Assembly: GCA_033032175.1 (NCBI GenBank) | Contig: CM065309.1 | Span: 19,468,001-19,532,000, forward strand | DNA from: Saturnia japonica | Taxonomy: Eukaryota; Arthropoda; Insecta; Lepidoptera; Saturniidae | Direction of reading: 5' to 3' | DNA length: 64,000 nucleotides | Shown here: positions 1 through 10,204 of the stretch, piece after piece | Layout of the letters: every line of letters begins with the position of its first letter | Numbering within the stretch: position 1 is the stretch's first letter | Made by a program: the position numbers and the translations under genes | Notes under the pieces: model-generated | Seen by the model: the letters and a program-made list of their open reading frames with translations, nothing else | The model's database searches: none | What the model was told of the DNA's origin: nothing

Positions 1-2004
1 CTCCCTGCCGACGTGCGGGCGTTGTTGACGGAAAAGAACGCGGCGACTCGTGCGCACGACCACTATCCGACCGAGGAAAACCGCGCACGCTTACGCGCGC
101 TTCAGAGAGCGGTTAGAGCCCGCATATTAGAACTCAGGAGTCACAGATGGGACGCCCTCGTCGAAGGGCTAAGGCCGTCGCATCTGGCTTACTGGAAACT
201 AGCTCGCAGCCTCAAAATAAAGGCTTCTTATCTTATGCCCCCCCTCGAGAGGGGTCCCGGTATACCGCTCGCCTTCGATAGCAGCGACAAGGCGGAGTGC
301 CTCGCCACTTGTTTGGAGAGCCAGTGCTCTCCGAACAGTGTCGATGCAAATACCGACCGGGTCGAGGGTATCGATGGATGCGTGCGGGAGCTGGATAAGC
401 TCCCCGCGACAGCCTCCCTGTCCCCAGTCACGTCTGAGGAGGTTCTTTCCATTATAAAAAGCCTTAAGCTCAGAAAAGCACCAGGTCCCGACGGGATCAG
501 AAATGAAGTACTTAGGCTTCTTCCTGATCGCCTCATAGCTCTATTGGTCTGCATCTTCAATGTAGCCATAGTCCACTGCCATTTTCCAGCCGCCTGGAAA
601 AAGGCAATAGTCATAGGTATCCGTAAGCCCGGCAAGAGCGCGTCGCTTCCCGACAGCTATCGCCCGATCAGTCTCCTAAATACGTTAGGGAAAATTTACG
701 AGCGGATCCTTCTGAACCGTCTCAAGCCAATAATAGAGGAGAAAAACCTCTATCCGCCTGAGCAATTCGGTTTCCGTGCTAGATATTCTTGCACTCATCA
801 AGTGCACCGCCTCACGGAGCACGTTGCATTTAATTTTGCTGAACTTTATAAACCCCGCCGTACACTTGCGGTCTTTTTCGACGTGGCCAAGGCCTTTGAT
901 AAGGTCTGGCACGAGGGATTGATTTACAAGTTGTACCGCTTTGAAGTCCCCGATAGGCTAATTAAAATAATTCGCGACTATTTAACAGATCGCACCTTCC
1001 GCTATAGAGTGGAAGGTGAATTGTCGACGCCCCGTCCAATACGCTCAGGCGTTCCCCAAGGTTCGATCCTGGCTCCTAGCCTATTTAACCTGTACGTCAG
1101 TGACCTACCTCGACTCCCGGAGGTCGAGGTAGGGCTATACGCTGACGATACAGTCTTATATGCCTCAGATAGGAATAGATCCCACCTCAGACACAAAGTC
1201 CAACGCTCCGTGACCACTCTCGGGAAGTGGTTTAACGAGTGGCGTATAGCCGTTAATCCCTCGAAGAGCGCCGCGATGCTCTTCGATGCGGATTCGTCAC
1301 AGATACCGTGGAAGCTTAAACCTGTTAAGCTCTACGATAATCCGATTCCGTATGTAAGAGAGACCAAATATCTAGGGGTAACCCTAGATAGTAGGCTCTC
1401 TTTTAGACCCCACATCCGTAAGGTTAGGAACAGGGCCGCGTGGGTCCTGGGCCGGTTGCATCCTCTGTTGTGTTCGGTGAGTAAAATGTCCACGCGACAT
1501 AAGCTCACGCTCTACAAGACGTGTATTCGACCAATTTTGACATACAGTTGCGCCGTGTTCGCACATATGTCCGAGTCGAGTTTCAAACGGTTACAATCGA
1601 TACAGAATAGGTTCCTCTATCGTCTCACCGGGGCCCCGTGGTATGTTCGAAGCGTAGATCTCCATAGAGATATGGAGCTTCCTTCGATACATGCCTACGT
1701 TAAACAGCTCTCCCGTTCGTATTTCGACACCGCGTCGAACCACGCGAATCCGTTAATAAAAACAGCCGCCACTTATGTTCCGGCACCCACGGACATCCGG
1801 TGCAAACGCCGGCCGCGCAATATTTTTATTGATCCCGACGATCACATCGAAAATTCGAATAAATATTACACATCCGTCTCTCCAAACAGAGCGTGCCAGC
1901 GCCCACGCCCGCGTAACCACCGTTCTCTCCGCAGAGGGCGGGCGGTCAATTTCGCTCCAGCACACCCGTCACGTCCACCCTCTCTAGCGGTAACCCAAGC
2001 CTAG
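1..2004 (+). CDS. LINE ORF2 (jockey-type), reverse transcriptase part, 5' end outside window
   Basis: Reverse transcriptase of a non-LTR retrotransposon, which copies the element's RNA at the target site. The frame is open from base 1, so the true start lies to the left. Counting residue 1 at base 13, the RT blocks appear in order: KAPGPDG near 155, YRPISLL near 216, EQFGFR near 250, FFDVAKAFDKVW with the first catalytic Asp near 290, SGVPQGS near 345, and the YADD catalytic box at 376-379. YLGVTLD near 453 begins the thumb/C-terminal part. No endonuclease domain is in view; in this family it lies N-terminal to the RT, so it is presumably off the edge. There is no internal stop or frameshift over about 660 residues, suggesting a young copy. 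The stop is TAG at 2002-2004. The reading frame is much richer in GC than the surrounding DNA. Jockey-clade assignment is by motif memory. Confidence 0.93.
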   Translation, partial: LPADVRALLTEKNAATRAHDHYPTEENRARLRALQRAVRARILELRSHRWDALVEGLRPSHLAYWKLARSLKIKASYLMPPLERGPGIPLAFDSSDKAECLATCLESQCSPNSVDANTDRVEGIDGCVRELDKLPATASLSPVTSEEVLSIIKSLKLRKAPGPDGIRNEVLRLLPDRLIALLVCIFNVAIVHCHFPAAWKKAIVIGIRKPGKSASLPDSYRPISLLNTLGKIYERILLNRLKPIIEEKNLYPPEQFGFRARYSCTHQVHRLTEHVAFNFAELYKPRRTLAVFFDVAKAFDKVWHEGLIYKLYRFEVPDRLIKIIRDYLTDRTFRYRVEGELSTPRPIRSGVPQGSILAPSLFNLYVSDLPRLPEVEVGLYADDTVLYASDRNRSHLRHKVQRSVTTLGKWFNEWRIAVNPSKSAAMLFDADSSQIPWKLKPVKLYDNPIPYVRETKYLGVTLDSRLSFRPHIRKVRNRAAWVLGRLHPLLCSVSKMSTRHKLTLYKTCIRPILTYSCAVFAHMSESSFKRLQSIQNRFLYRLTGAPWYVRSVDLHRDMELPSIHAYVKQLSRSYFDTASNHANPLIKTAATYVPAPTDIRCKRRPRNIFIDPDDHIENSNKYYTSVSPNRACQRPRPRNHRSLRRGRAVNFAPAHPSRPPSLAVTQA

Positions 2005-2536
2005 GTCCGTTCCTCGGTGTGAAACCCTTGGGTCAGGCAACCGCCCGCGCGATACAAGTGATACTGTACGTGCATCACTTAGCTACCTACATACAACACT
2101 ACACACGTATGAACATACACACGTGCACACCACACAGGTACATAGGTTCTGTGAGGGACCTTTTTTTTTTTTCTTTTTTTACGCTAGTTAGTTAGCGCTA
2201 GTTAGTGTAGAAACATTCCGATTACTGAATACACATACGCACGGTTCCTTCCTTCCTCCCAGGAGGAAGGGAACGTGCCTATGTGTATATTTAGTTAGCT
2301 CGAATCGTAGGTGTAGGGATTCGAATAGATCGCGACCTATTTGCGAACGCGACGACCGCCCGAGCCGAGGTCCGGCCACTTTGGCACCCTCGTGCGAGTC
2401 GTCCACAAAACTTTCGCGGCTGAGTGCCCTCTGCGCTCGCCCCCAAGTCCGGTGAAGCTGTAAAAGCCGCAGCGGCTTTAGGGCCCCTAAGGCTAACAGT
2501 GTAGTCAGTTCTAAAAAAAAAAAAAAAAAAAAAAAA
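2005..2536 (+). repeat. LINE 3' UTR and poly(A) tail
   Basis: This follows the ORF2 stop and ends in an uninterrupted run of 24 A (2513-2536). It contains a CA/TA-rich stretch near 2090-2140, a T-rich tract (2161-2180), a repeated GCTAGTTAG motif (2184-2204), a long hairpin (2231-2286), and a short terminal hairpin with arms AAAGCCG and CGGCTTT at 2463-2479. Related copies of parts of this UTR are at 3102, 40659-41172, 43565-43970 and 62917. The target-site duplication cannot be checked because the 5' end is outside the window. Confidence 0.9.
2231..2286 (+). other. Conserved RNA hairpin in LINE 3' UTR
   Basis: Pairing base 2231 with 2286 and working inwards to 2255 with 2262 gives 23 pairs (two G-U) in 25 positions and a 6-nt loop. 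The mismatches are 2238/2279 and 2244/2273. The copy at 40911-40975 (minus strand) keeps the stem. By hand alignment, three pairs (2234-2283, 2239-2278, 2242-2275) change from C-G or G-C to T-A or A-T on both sides, and both bases of the 2244/2273 mismatch are absent. A role in recognition of the RNA by the reverse transcriptase is inference. Confidence 0.7.
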
Positions 2537-3090
2537 GCTGTTATGTAGATTGATAAGCATCTCATTAACTTCTTGGAGAACTGTTACGATAATAAAAGTG
2601 GTTCACAATATGTATGGTATTCGTAATCTAGTCGGTGCTTGTATATCTACCCAATTCTATATCATTTCTAAATAATTCGATGATTATATTTAATGGAGAA
2701 AATTGATGAATAATTGTACTTGTCCAAAAAGTAAAAAGTGAATTCGCAAATCTCTAATCAAGCATAATAAAACGAAATGACGTATTCCAGACTTGTATTT
2801 CAATGTCATAACAGAACCGAATAATTTAGGTGAGTAGGGCCTCCGTTACTCTGTACATGTAAACAATGATAAGCTAATCAGATGTACTACTAGATGCGTT
2901 GATAGGCTGATTGCGAGTTGTTGAGCGTTATGCAATGTTAAGGAAGTCATTTGCAAGTCAAGAGTGAATTTAGAGCTACAGTTTTATTATGATACATTAT
3001 AGTTATGTATAATCATTTGTATCGTACGACCCTGTAAGTATTAAGCGTATAAAAGTGACAGTTTTTTTCTATAAATAGGCATGCGTTTGT
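2537..3090. other. AT-rich spacer, nothing recognised
   Basis: Unique-looking AT-rich sequence between two pieces of the same LINE family. No coding or RNA gene is supported. Confidence 0.5.
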
Positions 3091-3208
3091 CCACTGTTGC
3101 CAAGTCCGGTGAAGCTGTAAAAGCCGCAGCGGCTCTGTTTTAGGATAGGGCCCCTAAGGCTAACAGTGTAGTCAGTTCTAAAAAAAAAAAAAAAAAACCA
3201 CTGTTGCC
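3091..3208 (+). mobile_element. Severely 5'-truncated LINE insertion with target duplication
   Basis: Bases 3102-3197 match only the last ~75 nt of the LINE at 1-2536, followed by a poly(A) tract (3181-3197). The insertion is bracketed by an exact 11-bp direct repeat CCACTGTTGCC (3091-3101 and 3198-3208), the signature of target-primed reverse transcription. Relative to the large copy it carries about ten extra bases (CTGTTTTAGGATA region), shared with the copy at 40683-40760, so it belongs to a different subfamily. Confidence 0.92.
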
Positions 3209-6200
3209 TGATAGTAAGTTATGATATGGTCTACGATGGTGTACCCTTGCCTAAAAGGACTTATTCACTCGTGACTTGAATATACTCAGGTTGTAATTAT
3301 CGGGAAATACAATCTCTGGCAAAGAGTTCCACTCTTTAGCGATGCCCATGATAGATTAGGGTGAAAGAGCAAAATATGCTGTATTGACAAGGGTAAGTAG
3401 TATATTTTTTCAAATAACAATAATAAATTTTAGAGTTTAAAACAAGATATAGCTAGTGAAATAACCTTCATTTTATAAAAATTATTGAAATTAAAACAAG
3501 CCATTAAAACTAATCCGAATTGGAATGTATTTTTTTATATTTAAAAATATACAAAACAATATAAATAATGATGTCATAAATACAAGACCTTGGTACGATA
3601 GCAATATATGCTAATTATAATCAATATAATATATATTTGCGATATATATGTATGTTAAATAAATTAATAGCCTTGATCCATACTCGGAACTGTTGTCGAG
3701 ATGGCAAGCGATAATTTTTAAAGTAAATATATAAAAAGTATTATTGAAGACGAGCCTAAGATCGCCCACGTTGAATTATTTACTATGTCTAAATAAAACA
3801 AATATATATATAAACTAAATACAGTCAGCATAAAAGAAGTGACCAATGTAGCCTAACCTATAACCAATCTTAAAAAAAAGACTGCAGTCCCGAGATTAGT
3901 TATTACGTCTAGGGATGGAGTTGGAACACCTCGTGTGCCAGTACCTGTTGGTAATCAACATGAAACAGGAGCCCTGTTGAGTTGCGGCAAAAATAAGTAT
4001 GAAGGTGGTGCTTCCTCAGTCGAATCTAGCATTATTCCACCACTCTTACTCTAAAACTCTTTTGTTTTTATATAAACTAGCCATTTTGTTGATGCGATTT
4101 CCCAGCGGAAATAATAGAGGGCTAAATATATTGAAACCTCTTAGGTGATGAATATTCGAGAACCCATTCTTCGTGCTCATCATCATCAACTTCTATAATC
4201 TATACTTGTATAGTTCTAATCCCACCGGTTTAAGATATGCGCTGTTGGTTAGTTAGGCTTAAGAATTTTATTATCTAGATAGCTGTTACACAAGTCAAAG
4301 AAGATGACTCACCGGGAAAATAAGACTACTTGAAAGAACAGTAAAGAAATGTTAGTCAGTTAGAAAACAGGTCTAAAATTGTTATAACTGTTCTGTTGTG
4401 TTGTGGAAAATTGGATTATAAATAATAAAAATGGATAAAACGGTAGTATGAAAATTAATTATAGCATTCAAATAAAAATTAAAAAAATTCGAACAAAACA
4501 TGATTTTACAAAATTAGTTTGAAGTTAAAAATTTTACTGCAAATATATTATAAAATAAACTATATATACTATACAATAAAAAAAAATATTAATCACAACA
4601 AACATAGATACTTGTAACGGTTAAAGGCACTAACAATGCGAATGAAAAATAAAACAACTAAATTAAATATCTTGAACAAGTAAATAATGTAAGGAACAAA
4701 ACGTCATTCTCTAGTCCTCGGGTTTATAGTAAACTACCTTGGTATTACGCCATTGTAGATGCGTAGTTAGGGATGCCATTCTAATATAATAAAATAACTG
4801 AATTACTCATTAATTTTAAAGAATATATAGCTTTATTTTCTTTATGATCTAATGCTGGATATGCCTGGTTCGCTTATAAAGGAGTTATCTGCTTTTGCGT
4901 TATCTAAGTCCTCAAGGTAGACCTTGTAGACTGTCAGTTCTATATTATTTGTCTTCTTCATTCATATCATCATGTCCTGTCTAGAGCAAGTTTAATATTG
5001 GCTATTCAGCTAAAGAATTAGCCATAATGCTAAAACCCCGTCGTTTTGTACTGCCAAGTCTTATGGATATCATATTATTCGAAAGGGCTTTTAGCCGATT
5101 TCTTAACCTTATGGCTATTTATATGTCCACATAAAATTTTAACAGTTCACAGTTATAATCAGTTGTAAACTGCCAGAAATAACATAAAACAATACTAATT
5201 ACACGCTACCATTTTTTATTCAAACTCCTAAGTCGTTAAAATTGAAAATAAAAAACTGAAATCGAACAAAAATTCGGGAACTAAATTAACACTAAAACTA
5301 AATTAAATGACAATAAATGGATTAATTTAACAACCCTAAACACGATGAATCAGATTTCGCAATATTTACTTAGAAAGGCAAAATTGACAGTGCATCCACG
5401 AATGAAGGAATTCTAGCACAATAGACATCTCAATAACACCATGGCGACATTAAACGATAGCAAAATTAAACTGGTTTATACACAAATGGCTGTTTAAAAT
5501 ACCTGACGTAAATTTTGCACAGACATTTACGCCTTAAATGGTTTTATACGATTAAAGATAAATCGTTTATAATCTGTTTGAATTTAGCTAGAAACTTGAC
5601 ATTATCGATTCAATTGTTATTTCTAAATACCTACAAAGCACACATTACTGACAGTGACTTAGATTTATTTATAAAACGCATTATTCGGAAGTCTATGGAT
5701 TACAAATGATCTTGCGAATTGGAAAAAAATACCTAAGAGGACTATTAATAATGGGCAGTAAAGACGTTTCCTTATATTTAAATAAATCCACCTGTGTTGT
5801 TGTTTATACGCACATCACGCATCGGAGTATTGCAAGGATTCCATTAGACGCAAATAAAATGGATGAGTTCCCAGAAATTGTATAGGCTGTGTATATTTTT
5901 CCTCGTAGGAAATAAAATCTTGAATCTACTGTGGATCAGAAAATGTAATCATGTTTATCTAAATCTAAATGAGCGACTGTTAATTCGTATATTGTTAATT
6001 CGTACGCTATTTTAATATTGTAAATATTACATTTTGTGTTTTTAATATAGAATTGGTTCATAATAATATTATATGATTCATTTTTGCAAGCTATTATTTT
6101 AAATTGCAATGTTTGTATGTCAGCTTGTTTGTTTAGGTCAAATCTTGCAAGCTGAATTAGAACCACTTCGTTTTATCCTGCGGAGTTGAATTCTTACATG

Positions 6201-6809
6201 ACGGTTCAGTTCCAATGACAAAGCATTTTTATGGTAAGCCATTACCCCTGAACTGACATCCAGGATTGGCTCTAGATGAATGAACTCCTTAACGGCCACA
6301 GCTTAGACACGAAATTTTGTATACACATTTAATTTAGATTTCCCGTTTGTAATTTGCTCCATAGCTTTAGATGGCTGCTTCTTCCAGGGTTGGCTTTCGA
6401 CAAGAGAACTCTTCTACGATCAGTAGCACAGACACGAAATTTTATGTGCGCATTTAATTATGACAGCCCATTTTAACGATAAACGCTTGTTTTGAAAAAA
6501 TAAGTTTTAAATTATAACTTGTTTCAAATTTTTTTGCGAATACAAATTAGTTAATAACATTTCTTTAAAACACTTATAATTGCAAAGCAAGTGTACTTTT
6601 TCGTAGACGTTCTAATATGTAAATAATATATGGACGACAACGAAAAATGGTTTTTTTTTTCCGATAATAAATAGAAGCATTACTTAGTCATAATCTTTGA
6701 GTTTAGAGACATCACATACATGGTGAAAATTCCGTAATTACCAAACTGCGTGTCGTAAATAATCTGTATTTATCTGGCAAGCTAGAAAGTGGCTTTTGTC
6801 ACAGCACAT
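3209..6809. other. AT-rich intergenic DNA, faint repeats only
   Basis: No gene is supported. Around 3225-3400 there is sequence resembling a decayed LINE tail (a block reading CTCTGGCAAAGAGTTCCAC). Near 6306 and 6431 an imperfect direct repeat (AGACACGAAATTTT and following bases) occurs twice about 125 bp apart. Short open frames here have no recognisable protein features. Confidence 0.45.
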
Positions 6810-7087
6810 AAAAATTGTATTGAAAACCCCGTCGGATCCGTAGAGGTATTATTAGGTATCAAGATTATATTATGTTTATGTTATCTATCTCAGATTATAA
6901 GTAAAAAAACGACCCCTAATAAGATGTAAAAAAAATAAGTTAAATGAGAAAACTTACGTGGCAATACAGGCTGCGCAGCGCAAGTTACCGGCATACGATC
7001 AAACGTAGCACTGCACCGCGTCGGGGCTGGAACGGTATTATCACGTTTTAAAAATTTGCAAAATTTTAGGGAAACAAAAACTAAATA

Positions 7088-8295
7088 TTAGGTCCTTACA
7101 TATGAAATTGGCATTTTGTTGAACTGGTCACTTTGATCTCAAATATCTGGCGTCTGGTTACAAATGTCAAATACAAATTTATTCCAAATTTATTCCAAAT
7201 TTAGGCTAGTGTATTTGTGTTTCGAATTTAGTGATTCATTTGTTTTCGCACCTTTTTATTTTTCTTTGACATCGTTTTTTTTTCACAAAATATAAAATTT
7301 AAAATATCGCCTTATTTACGAATATAAGTTCCATTGTGGCATCAGCGCTGCAGAATCAGCTCGAAGGATTAATGATGTGTATGGGAAAGCTACTGTAAAA
7401 TAAAACACGGTACGTTTTTGGTTCCAAAGTTTTCGTTCTGGAAATTCTGACCTACGAAACAAACCCCGTGGACGACCGGAGACCCTAGTTGAAATCTGAA
7501 GAATCAAAGGTGATCGTTGAAACGGATCATTCGCAAACCACATCAGAGTTAGCGGCAGGCTTCGGTGTGAGTAATAAAAAAAAATCACTTGAAACAAACA
7601 GGAAAAGTGAAAAAGCTCAACCGTCACAATAACGAGAGAATTTTGAATCGTATTGTTACTTGTGACGAAAAATTGATCCTTTACGACAATCGGAAACGCT
7701 TATCACAGTGGTTGAACCCAGGAGAACCTGCCAAATCCTGTCCCAAGCGAAAGTTTACTCAGAAAAGGCACTGGTGAGTATTTGGCGGACGAGTGCTGGT
7801 GTCTTTCACTACAACTTCCTAAGATCCGGCCAGACGATAACAGTAGATCTGTATTTTCATCAATTGCAAACCATGATGGAAAAGCTAGCCGTTAAACAAC
7901 CAATACTGGTCAATATCTCAAGCCCACAGCTGCTTCAGAACAAAGCTAGACCGACGGTCGCTAAATTAGAGGAACTGCAGTTGTAATGTCTCCGAAACCC
8001 ACCATATTGCCCGGACATTGCTCCAAAAGATTACCACTTTTTTTGGAATTTGGACAATTTTTTGCCAGAAAGAAAAATTCAATTCCGATGAGGCTGTCCA
8101 AACTGCCTTCAAAGATTTTATTGATTCTTGCCCCCACAATTTTTTCAGCAATGGAATCAATGAACTACCTTTAAAATGGCGAAAGTGCATAGATAATAAT
8201 GGTACATACTTCGATTGATTAAATGTATAATTTCATAATATTTTTTTCATTTTACTTTGACCATATAAAACGCTAATTTCATATGTAGGACCTAA
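7088..8295 (+). mobile_element. mariner element, mori-like subfamily, inactive
   Basis: About 1.2 kb, with terminal inverted repeats TTAGGTCCTTACATATGAAA (left) and TTAGGTCCTACATATGAAAT (right end, read on the minus strand); they differ by one indel. A TA duplication flanks it (7086-7087 and 8296-8297). Comparison with 58911-58925 shows the target as a single TA in the uninterrupted repeat. A local tandem repeat of about 11 bp (AAATTTATTCC, near 7175-7204) lies in the left untranslated part. Confidence 0.93.
7318..8218 (+). pseudogene. mariner transposase pseudogene
   Basis: Fragments in shifting frames resemble a mori-subfamily mariner transposase (DDE enzyme that cuts and pastes the element). 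The N-terminal helix-turn-helix region is readable from 7318 (RINDVYGKATV, then RFWFQSFRSGN) but has stops near 7396. The catalytic part continues with ILNRIVTCDEK (first Asp near 7660), WLNPGEPAKSCPKRK, FLRSGQTITVDLY, a degraded second-Asp block QNKARPT where families normally read HDNARPH, then YCPDIAPKDY (third Asp retained) and a C-terminus ending NNGTYFD. Between KKL and NRHNN about two dozen codons expected in the family are missing, and more are lost after KARP. Frameshifts lie near 7750 and 7980. Loss of the second Asp (Asp to Asn) alone should abolish catalysis. Confidence 0.9.
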
Positions 8296-8424
8296 TATGT
8301 TAATTTTAAATCGCAATTATATTTTTATTTTCATAATAAATGAAAAAAATTATATTTTCTTTTTGGTAATGTCATTGTAATTACCCTTTTCGGATTCGAC
8401 GGAGTTTTCTATACATATTGTATA

Positions 8425-9239
8425 GCCAACTGCAACTTAAAAAAAAAAAAATTCTTTCGCTGGTTACAGTTTTCGTGTCCATGCTTATTCTTCTTCTTGT
8501 TTTGGCGCCGCAAAAAGCACTTGCCAGTGTCAATGTTTTGAAGCCTTCTTGAAATTTTCCATTATACAAAGTGAGGTCTTCTGACAAGATGATGACTTTC
8601 TTGTCAGAGCTATCTAGGGAGTTTTTGTGACATCTCAAAATGCATGTTTTCTTCTTTATATTTATAATCCAATTCAGTTATATGCAATAACCAAACTATA
8701 TCACGTAAAATGCCACCAATATTACATAGTATAGGGTCAAAAAAACTAAGATAATGGATTAAAAATAAAAATCGCAACATGTCACATTAAGATCCCACCA
8801 ATATCTCATCCGTACTTATTATTATCTAATTTCAATGATTTTTCCAAGCGTTTATTTAAAAAATTAACTTTAGTTTATTTATTATTATATTACTAACTTT
8901 AGTAATATAATATTCAGATATATGAATAACGAAACAAGTCTGCAACGATTCCGTGTAATGCGAAGCGAAAAATCGATTTTCTTATCACCTGCTATCGTGC
9001 GTGTCTCATTCATTTCAATTACCTCGTGTTTCCTACGTAAAATGTTTGGAATTTTACTAAATTGCGTTAAATATGAAATATTTAATATATTCTACTCTCC
9101 GATCGTGTTATATAGGACGCGTCCCAATGATTATTAATGATTTGGACAAGAAACGCATATAATATAGAATACCGATAATAATAAAAATATATTCAAGTAA
9201 TCTATACTTACGGTATTTATAATATTTTAAAACTCAAGA
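8425..9239. other. AT-rich spacer, nothing recognised
   Basis: No gene or clear repeat is supported. The open frames on either strand have no family features. Confidence 0.45.
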
Positions 9240-9440
9240 GAGTGTTTGTTTGTTTATTTGAACGCACTAATCCCTGGAACTAACGGTCAGATTTGAAAAA
9301 AATATTTTAGTATTTGTTGGCTCATTTATTAAGAAAGGTTATAAGTCAATCTAACATCACGCTATAACCTTTAGGAGGAGAACAGTTATCAGATAAAGTG
9401 TAGGTTGAAAACGAAGTAATATTGCGGGTGACCCATGGGC
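9240..9440 (+). repeat. Degenerate Helitron-like dispersed repeat (family C)
   Basis: Begins with GTTTGTTTGTTTATTTGAACGC, a block also found at about 15690, 28390, 34440 and (reversed) 46020. It continues with a motif about a 'GAGGAAGGTTATAGGC'-like segment. Strongly diverged. Confidence 0.6.
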
Positions 9441-10020
9441 ATTTTCTTTATGTACCTAAATCAAAATTGAAAAAAACTAAACACAAGTGAACTCACGATA
9501 AATTTTTCGTTTTCTCATTAGCAGCATTTCTTTTAGCGGCGCCCGACTGAAATCGCTTAGAAATTAAAATTCAGACTCCTGGAAATTTTTCATAGTACTG
9601 TCGCTTCCAGTGCCAGAAACCTAGAGATCTGTGAAGAAATCTATGTGGGTCGCGATGACTCATGAATACAACATAGATACTTATCAACAGATCCTCAAAG
9701 TAGTCTGAATATAAACTGGCTGATTTCGAAACGCGACACGTAGAAACGAGTCACTGTGACTAATGTTCACCGAGTGCTCTATCTAAATACAGCAATCTAG
9801 ACACACTTACTATAAGAGTTTCTTGTCGCTAAACTATGGCTGCAAACACATACAAAAAAAAAAACTTGCGCAATGGGGGGAACTCTGTTTGTAACAAAGT
9901 TACTAAGAAATAAAATAATAAAATATTATTTAAAAATCAGTTCGTCCAATTCATAAAGAACACAAGTGTTATATACATCTATATATCATAGAAAGTAACT
10001 TATTTACCATTAAGTAAATG

Positions 10021-10165
10021 AACGCTCGCCTATTTCGCGAGACTACCCTGAGGGGCCAGCTCGAAGTTGCAACGTTTTGCAATTTTACGGCCTCCTGCCG
10101 AAGGGACACGAAACCGGCCGCGTACGATGCTCGTCTGCTCGAATCTCGATACTCGCACACATTCA
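10021..10165. other. GC-richer block, possible regulatory element
   Basis: About 145 bp with many CpG dinucleotides in an AT-rich setting, including GGGGCCAGCTCG and CGAAACCGGCCGCGTACG. It lies next to a GA microsatellite. No coding frame is convincing. Function is inference; conservation between moths would be needed. Confidence 0.3.
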
Positions 10166-10185
10166 CATACTCATATATAATATAA

Positions 10186-10204
10186 AGAGAGAGAGAGAGA
10201 GAGA
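10186..10204 (+). repeat. (GA)n microsatellite
   Basis: A short pure run of alternating GA. Confidence 0.9.

Larger units (their letters stand above)
6813..8424 (+). mobile_element. MITE-like repeat, copy 1, split by a mariner
   Basis: Outer ends are inverted repeats: left TTGAAAACCCCGTCGGATCC near 6820, right end reading CGACGGAGTTTTC and then TATACATATTGTATA to about 8424. The uninterrupted copy at 58633-59049 matches both flanks of the mariner. A third, internally deleted copy lies at 62154-62372. There is no coding capacity of its own. The superfamily is unknown; the ends include an AT-rich segment (TATACAATATGTAT) before the CCCCGTCGGA core. Confidence 0.8.

Noticed and set aside
7316..7627. 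103-codon open frame on the minus strand
   Set aside because: It is the opposite strand of the mariner transposase and has no protein features of its own.
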